A DNA stretch of 64,000 bases from Dactylonectria macrodidyma (Eukaryota; Ascomycota; Sordariomycetes; Hypocreales; Nectriaceae), in assembly GCA_020744425.1 (NCBI GenBank), contig JAGMUV010000014.1, positions 310,001 to 374,000 on the forward strand, in the 5' to 3' direction. This document shows, one piece after another, positions 60,401 through 64,000 of this stretch. Below the pieces are notes generated by a model. That model made no database searches. It was not told the origin of the DNA and saw only the letters and a program-made list of their open reading frames with translations. The position numbers and the translations under genes were made by a program. The stretch's first letter is position 1, and each line of letters starts with the position of its first letter.

Positions 60401-61046
60401 CTTCCGCACCGGAGCGGCCTTCGTCTCTTCGCGTCTTGGAATAACTGGTATTCCGCCACTCGCACTACAAGATATCCAATCTACATCGGTCGCTAGCCCA
60501 CAGCCCGGCGGCTTGATCGTTGCCGGTTCATATGTCCCCAAAACAACAGCTCAGCTGAAGGCATTGCGAGAGAAGAGAGGGGATCAACTTACCGTAATTG
60601 AATTGAACGTTGCTAGCCTCATTGCTTCAACGGAGGCGGCCGAGGCAGCCACCCTAGCAGCTGCAAGCCGAGCGTCTGAAGAAATATCAGTTGGTCGAGA
60701 TGTTCTTGTCATGACATCGCGGGACTTGATAAAGGGTCATGATGCGCTCAGCTCGCTCAACATCGGCTCCAAGGTCGCCCAGGCTCTTGTTCGTCTCGTC
60801 GAGGAGGTTGGTGTGCGACCGCGATACATCATTGCCAAGGGCGGCATCACGTCCTCCGACACTGCAACAAAGGGTCTGAGAATGAAGCGTGCAAGAGTTA
60901 TGGGACAAGCAGCCCCAGGGGTACCACTTTGGAGATGCGACGAGGAAACCAGCCGTCATCGAGGAGTTCCATATGTCGTCTTCCCTGGAAATGTTGGGAG
61001 CGACGAGACCTTAGCACAGATTGTGGAAGCGTGGGCGGGACAGTGA
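57498..61046 (+). CDS. fusion: two L-threonate-type dehydrogenase domains plus four-carbon acid sugar kinase
   Basis: Four exons: 57498-57774, 57830-58314, 58364-58996, 59055-61046; 1,128 residues. Domain 1 (~1-310): GFVGLGAMGLGMACNLL, DCPVSGGTKRAAEGTL, SKVKMVNQLL with catalytic Lys. Domain 2 (~325-630): GMIGLGAMGQGIASSLLRAG, DAPVSGGVARAANGTL, SSVKLINQLL. Both look like complete 3-hydroxyisobutyrate/L-threonate dehydrogenases. Domain 3 (~700-1128): VLDDDPTGTQTCHDIDVL, LRGDSTLRGHLPEE and late GGITSSDTATKGL, then VVFPGNVGSDETL: the DUF1537/OtnK acid-sugar kinase. In bacteria these are separate enzymes oxidising then phosphorylating four-carbon sugar acids; plants have a similar fusion with an added aldolase, absent here. 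The second intron begins GCAAGT (GC-AG). Cytosolic; flanked by a matching transporter and regulator. Confidence 0.9.
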
Positions 61047-61214
61047 AAAGGCTTGACGGGTTGGGAATTATTACCTCGGGATTATGTATATCTACTAAAT
61101 GACATGAATGATTGAATTTGGAACCAAGAGCAAGTCTCAGTACAATGTACACCAGATGAACTGCCGGATGGAATGGAATAGACATGGTCACATTATGGGC
61201 CTCAACAACTGCGG

Positions 61215-61745
61215 CTAAAATGTGATAGCGTCGAGTTCAATTGGCACGAGGTCACCTTTTCCCTTGAACACTTCAACAATATCCGCCTGCTCGATCAGCA
61301 TAAAGCGATCAGTTTGCGTTCCATGCGTTGCCAGTGTCCTCCATCGACCAAAGTCTTCCGGGTTTCTCTTGTCTCCGTGAGCGTCCACAGGGTTCTCCCA
61401 ATGCCCCTTCGAAAAGCTCAAAAGGCCGCTTATAGTACGCATTGTGATGTCGTAGACGAGGGAAACCACGGTTCCTGTTTCTTCCAGCCAATTAATTTGC
61501 CACAGCTCTCCTGAACGGATGCACTGGTACCCAGCTGTTTGGTAATTGATGCGGCCGGCCATGGGGCCACCGTGGATAGCGTAGATGACTCGATCATGCG
61601 AGAAGAACCAGATCTCGTATCGCCATTTTTCCGGGTTTCCTTTGGCATCTCGGGCATCGTAGTCGTAGATGAGGTGGGTGTCCTTCATATCTGTGTCGAA
61701 TGAAGGATCGAGGGGCGTATTCACTTGATAAGTAGGAAGCTGCAT
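61215..61745 (-). CDS. phenolic acid decarboxylase
   Basis: Single exon, 176 residues, the usual family size. Calycin-like barrel with family marks: HLIYDYDARD (paired Tyr), KWRYEIWFFSHDRVIYAIHG then GPMAGR (active-site Arg), QINWLEETGTVVSLVYD (active-site Glu). By analogy with bacterial enzymes it decarboxylates ferulic, coumaric or caffeic acid to vinyl phenols without a cofactor, detoxifying plant-wall phenolics. No signal peptide: cytosolic. It is convergent with the fusion enzyme, 168 bp apart; whether it belongs to that pathway is unclear and it may be a separate plant-matter utilisation gene. The ATG at 61745 gives a normal short lead. Confidence 0.88.
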   Translation of the reverse strand: MQLPTYQVNTPLDPSFDTDMKDTHLIYDYDARDAKGNPEKWRYEIWFFSHDRVIYAIHGGPMAGRINYQTAGYQCIRSGELWQINWLEETGTVVSLVYDITMRTISGLLSFSKGHWENPVDAHGDKRNPEDFGRWRTLATHGTQTDRFMLIEQADIVEVFKGKGDLVPIELDAITF

Positions 61746-62554
61746 GTTGACGATTTTTTATGAAGGAGATATTCAGGTTATTTGAAACAGAGACTTTTGA
61801 GCAGGAATGGCAAAATCTGAAAGTCTTAGGTATGCGGCTTTATATGGTGAATCCGGGATGAGCGGCAAGCATTAGAGCTGTAGATATCGATCACATAAGA
61901 ATTCAGGTGGCGAATACTCTATGCGAACAGCCAAGAGCACCACGCGGTGGCCAGCAACTCACCTTGATTCATATCAACGGCGGCGGGTCATCATGCCACT
62001 GGATTGATCCACAGCGTGGGATAATAGAGCCGCCCTATCGGTGGTTGAGTGATCGAGGCGCAAGTTGGTACCATTTTTGGTCTGGCTTAGGGGCAAAACC
62101 CAGCCCACTCTCCACTTTGGAACGTTTAGACGCTCCGGATGTTGCGGCCTTTTGCGTATTCTAATTCCGTTGATAATACGGGCCGAGATATCACGTCATC
62201 GATCACCAGCTCTTATCGACACTAAGGTGGATTGTGTTCGTAAGCCGGCGCAGTATTTACCTTGTTTCTTGAGACTACGGCAATTCTATTCGGCAGTGAG
62301 GAAAACCTCAGACCAAATGCCCATTTACTGAGATTGCCATTGCCGGACATGATGTGATCATGCCCGATAAACTTCGAGAGTGAGATCTAGCTGCGATCGT
62401 TTCATCTTTAGCATTTGCGTGATTGCTCTCATGACCGGGGAAAGTTAGTTGTCACTTCGACTGAGTCGGCGAAATTCAACCCCAATTCATATTTTGGTCT
62501 GTCTTTATTCAGAAAGCTATGAAATATTGTCATGTATGCAGACTGTTTCGGGGC
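61746..62554. other. intergenic, nothing recognised
   Basis: 809 bp between the decarboxylase start and the 3' end of the ABC transporter; short unsupported frames only. Confidence 0.5.
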
Positions 62555-64000
62555 TCATTTATGAGAGCTTTCTCCCTCCATAATATCTTCAAGTCCGTTC
62601 AAAGTTGTCAACGACCCATCTTGAAGCAAGGCAACAGCATCTCCGTGGGATCGCATCCGGCCCGTCAACGCGCTCAATCGATGAGCAACAATGATGACAG
62701 TGTGTCCTTCCTTGACAAACTCCTTGTCTAGTACATCGTGAATCAAAGACTCTGTTGCAGAGTCCAACGAGGAAGTGGCTTCATCCAAGATCAAAATTGG
62801 CCGAGGCAGAGTGTTAGGGTCATCAGTGAAGCGAATGGATGACGTGAGTGATTTTTTTTGGATGATTGCACGCGCGATTGATAGAAGCTGTGATTGCCCG
62901 ACAGATAGTGCTGGCAACATCGAGAGCCGCTGATAAAGTGGGCTTTCAATATGGTGACTAGACCCGCTAGACAAGTGATCCCAAATGCCAACTTTGCCAA
63001 GAGCATTTTCGAGGGCATCATCTGGCACTGAGTCAGAAGCACCCAGGTTGAATCGGAGTGTTGCTTCAGGGATTATAAAAGGATCCTGAGGAACTGTGAT
63101 GAAGCATCGTTTGCGAACTATCGAACGGGGTATGCGAGAAATACTTTCCCCATCAACTTCGATTGATCCTGAACTTTCAACGAGTCTCAGCATGGCCAAA
63201 AGAAATGTACTTTTGCCACTATCAAGTGATCTGTTAGTCTAAACTGTTCTTGTGGTCACAAATATTGGTGCCATACCTCCCAGTCCGGCCACAAATGGCA
63301 AGCTTTTGCCCACTAGGGATGTCAAGGTCAACCGAACGAAGAACTGGTTTATCCAAACTGTGAAAGAGAAATCAGCACGTCCTCATAAAACAGATTCCTT
63401 GGGTTTATTGACCTATAACCAGCCTTGAGACCTCGGATCTTGATCTCGCCATGCGTCGGCCAAGCAGGGTCAGGTATATCCTTCTCCCAAGGCTGATCTT
63501 CTTGCGGGGTGCTGAGCTCGGTCGATTTCAGGCGAGCAATGGCTCCGAGTGATATTTCCATAGATGTCCAGGATTCCACCAGTCGGACTAAAGTAGTGTT
63601 TGTGACGAGAATCACGTTCAAGGCGACTCCCATATCACCACCAGTCGTGGAGTCAACTCGAGCAACGGCAATACCAATAAGGCCGACGGCGATTGTGCCA
63701 ACAATCAACCCGAGTACCAAACTCAGCCATCGTTGAAGGCATAACAAGGTATAGAGTGGCCTAAGAGAATATTCGAGAATTTCCATAGTATTTCTGTCGA
63801 TCTCGGATTGCCATTTGAATGATCGGATCGTAATTAGTCCTTCAGCCTAGAAATAATTTGTCAGCGTCTGAAGCGAATACCAACGCGAACGAAGAGCATT
63901 ACTGTCTGCAGGAAGCTTGAATACAAAGCTGACTGAGATTCAAGATCAAGCACTCGGAGTTGGCGTGAGGTGCGTAGGTAGTACTTCTGGACCAGATAGA
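62555..64000 (-). CDS. ABCC-type multidrug ABC transporter, 3' part (runs off the right edge)
   Basis: Minus-strand exons seen: from beyond 64000 to 63903, 63846-63413, 63357-63277, 63218-62555. The visible part is the end of membrane domain 2 (YLRTSRQLRVLDLESQ, then EGLITIRSFKW, the classic ABCC loop) and nucleotide-binding domain 2: Walker A CGRTGSGKST formed across the last intron, Q-loop VPQDPFI, signature LSVGQSQLLSIARAI, Walker B PILILDEATSSLDS, and H-loop IVAHRL. All ATPase motifs are intact. Family members export conjugates and drugs at plasma membrane or vacuole. The 5' portion lies outside the window, so length and start are unknown. Its C terminus is short after the H-loop, ending MEGESSHK. 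Confidence 0.9.

Noticed and set aside
63218..63277. ABC transporter broken at Walker A
   Set aside because: The apparent gap is an ordinary intron; splicing restores GRTGSGKST in frame.

Overview
The window is fungal nuclear DNA from a filamentous ascomycete (Pezizomycotina, most likely a Sordariomycete; this is inference). Genes are spaced 0.3-2 kb apart on both strands and carry short GT-AG introns of about 35-100 nt. The families are typical of filamentous fungi: PTH11-like receptor, HET protein, RTA1-like proteins, fungal GMC oxidoreductase, Zn2Cys6 regulators and FTA2-domain protein. Mutations of the type left by repeat-induced point mutation (RIP) also appear in a transposon.

Left part (1-36 kb), mostly single unrelated genes: a possible 3' gene fragment at the left edge; a PTH11-like membrane receptor (1829-3206, +); a secreted GMC oxidoreductase (4882-6807, +); a DEK_C/SWIB chromatin protein (7773-8829, -); a short-chain dehydrogenase (10435-11515, +); an FTA2-domain protein (12773-14024, +); a HET-domain protein with WW-like segments (14791-17063, +); an unrecognised fungal protein (19214-20413, +); a DUF3445 haem-dependent N-demethylase-like protein (21866-23202, -); a Golgi-type glycosyltransferase (23694-25307, -); a secreted But2-like protein (26767-27324, -); a NYN-domain putative RNase with CCCH fingers (28556-29956, -); a broken alpha/beta hydrolase (30597-31885, -); and two convergent RTA1-like membrane proteins (32921-34078 + and 34302-35433 -).

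Middle part (36.9-51.4 kb) looks like an amine/amino-acid uptake and oxidation cluster: amino-acid permease 1 (-), flavin amine oxidase (+), Zn2Cys6 regulator (+) and amino-acid permease 2 (-). Two same-length, apparently identical 2,797-bp hAT transposons (37034-39830 and 45908-48704), each with perfect 8-bp target duplications, have invaded it. One lies in the last intron of permease 1. The other splits the last exon of the regulator. Both carry the same frameshift and in-frame stops in the transposase, so they were probably moved in trans.

Right part (52.6-61.7 kb) looks like an acid-sugar (threonate-type) catabolic cluster: an anion:cation-symporter-type MFS transporter, a Zn2Cys6 regulator, and a 1,128-residue fusion of two hydroxyacid dehydrogenases with a four-carbon acid sugar kinase. 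Regulator and enzyme are divergent across a promoter with three copies of an 8-bp CGG-containing motif. A phenolic acid decarboxylase follows. The right edge holds the 3' part of an ABCC-type transporter (62555 to beyond 64000, -).

All exon structures were worked out by eye from splice motifs and reading-frame continuity. No search or alignment was run. I saw no rRNA, convincing tRNA or CRISPR.
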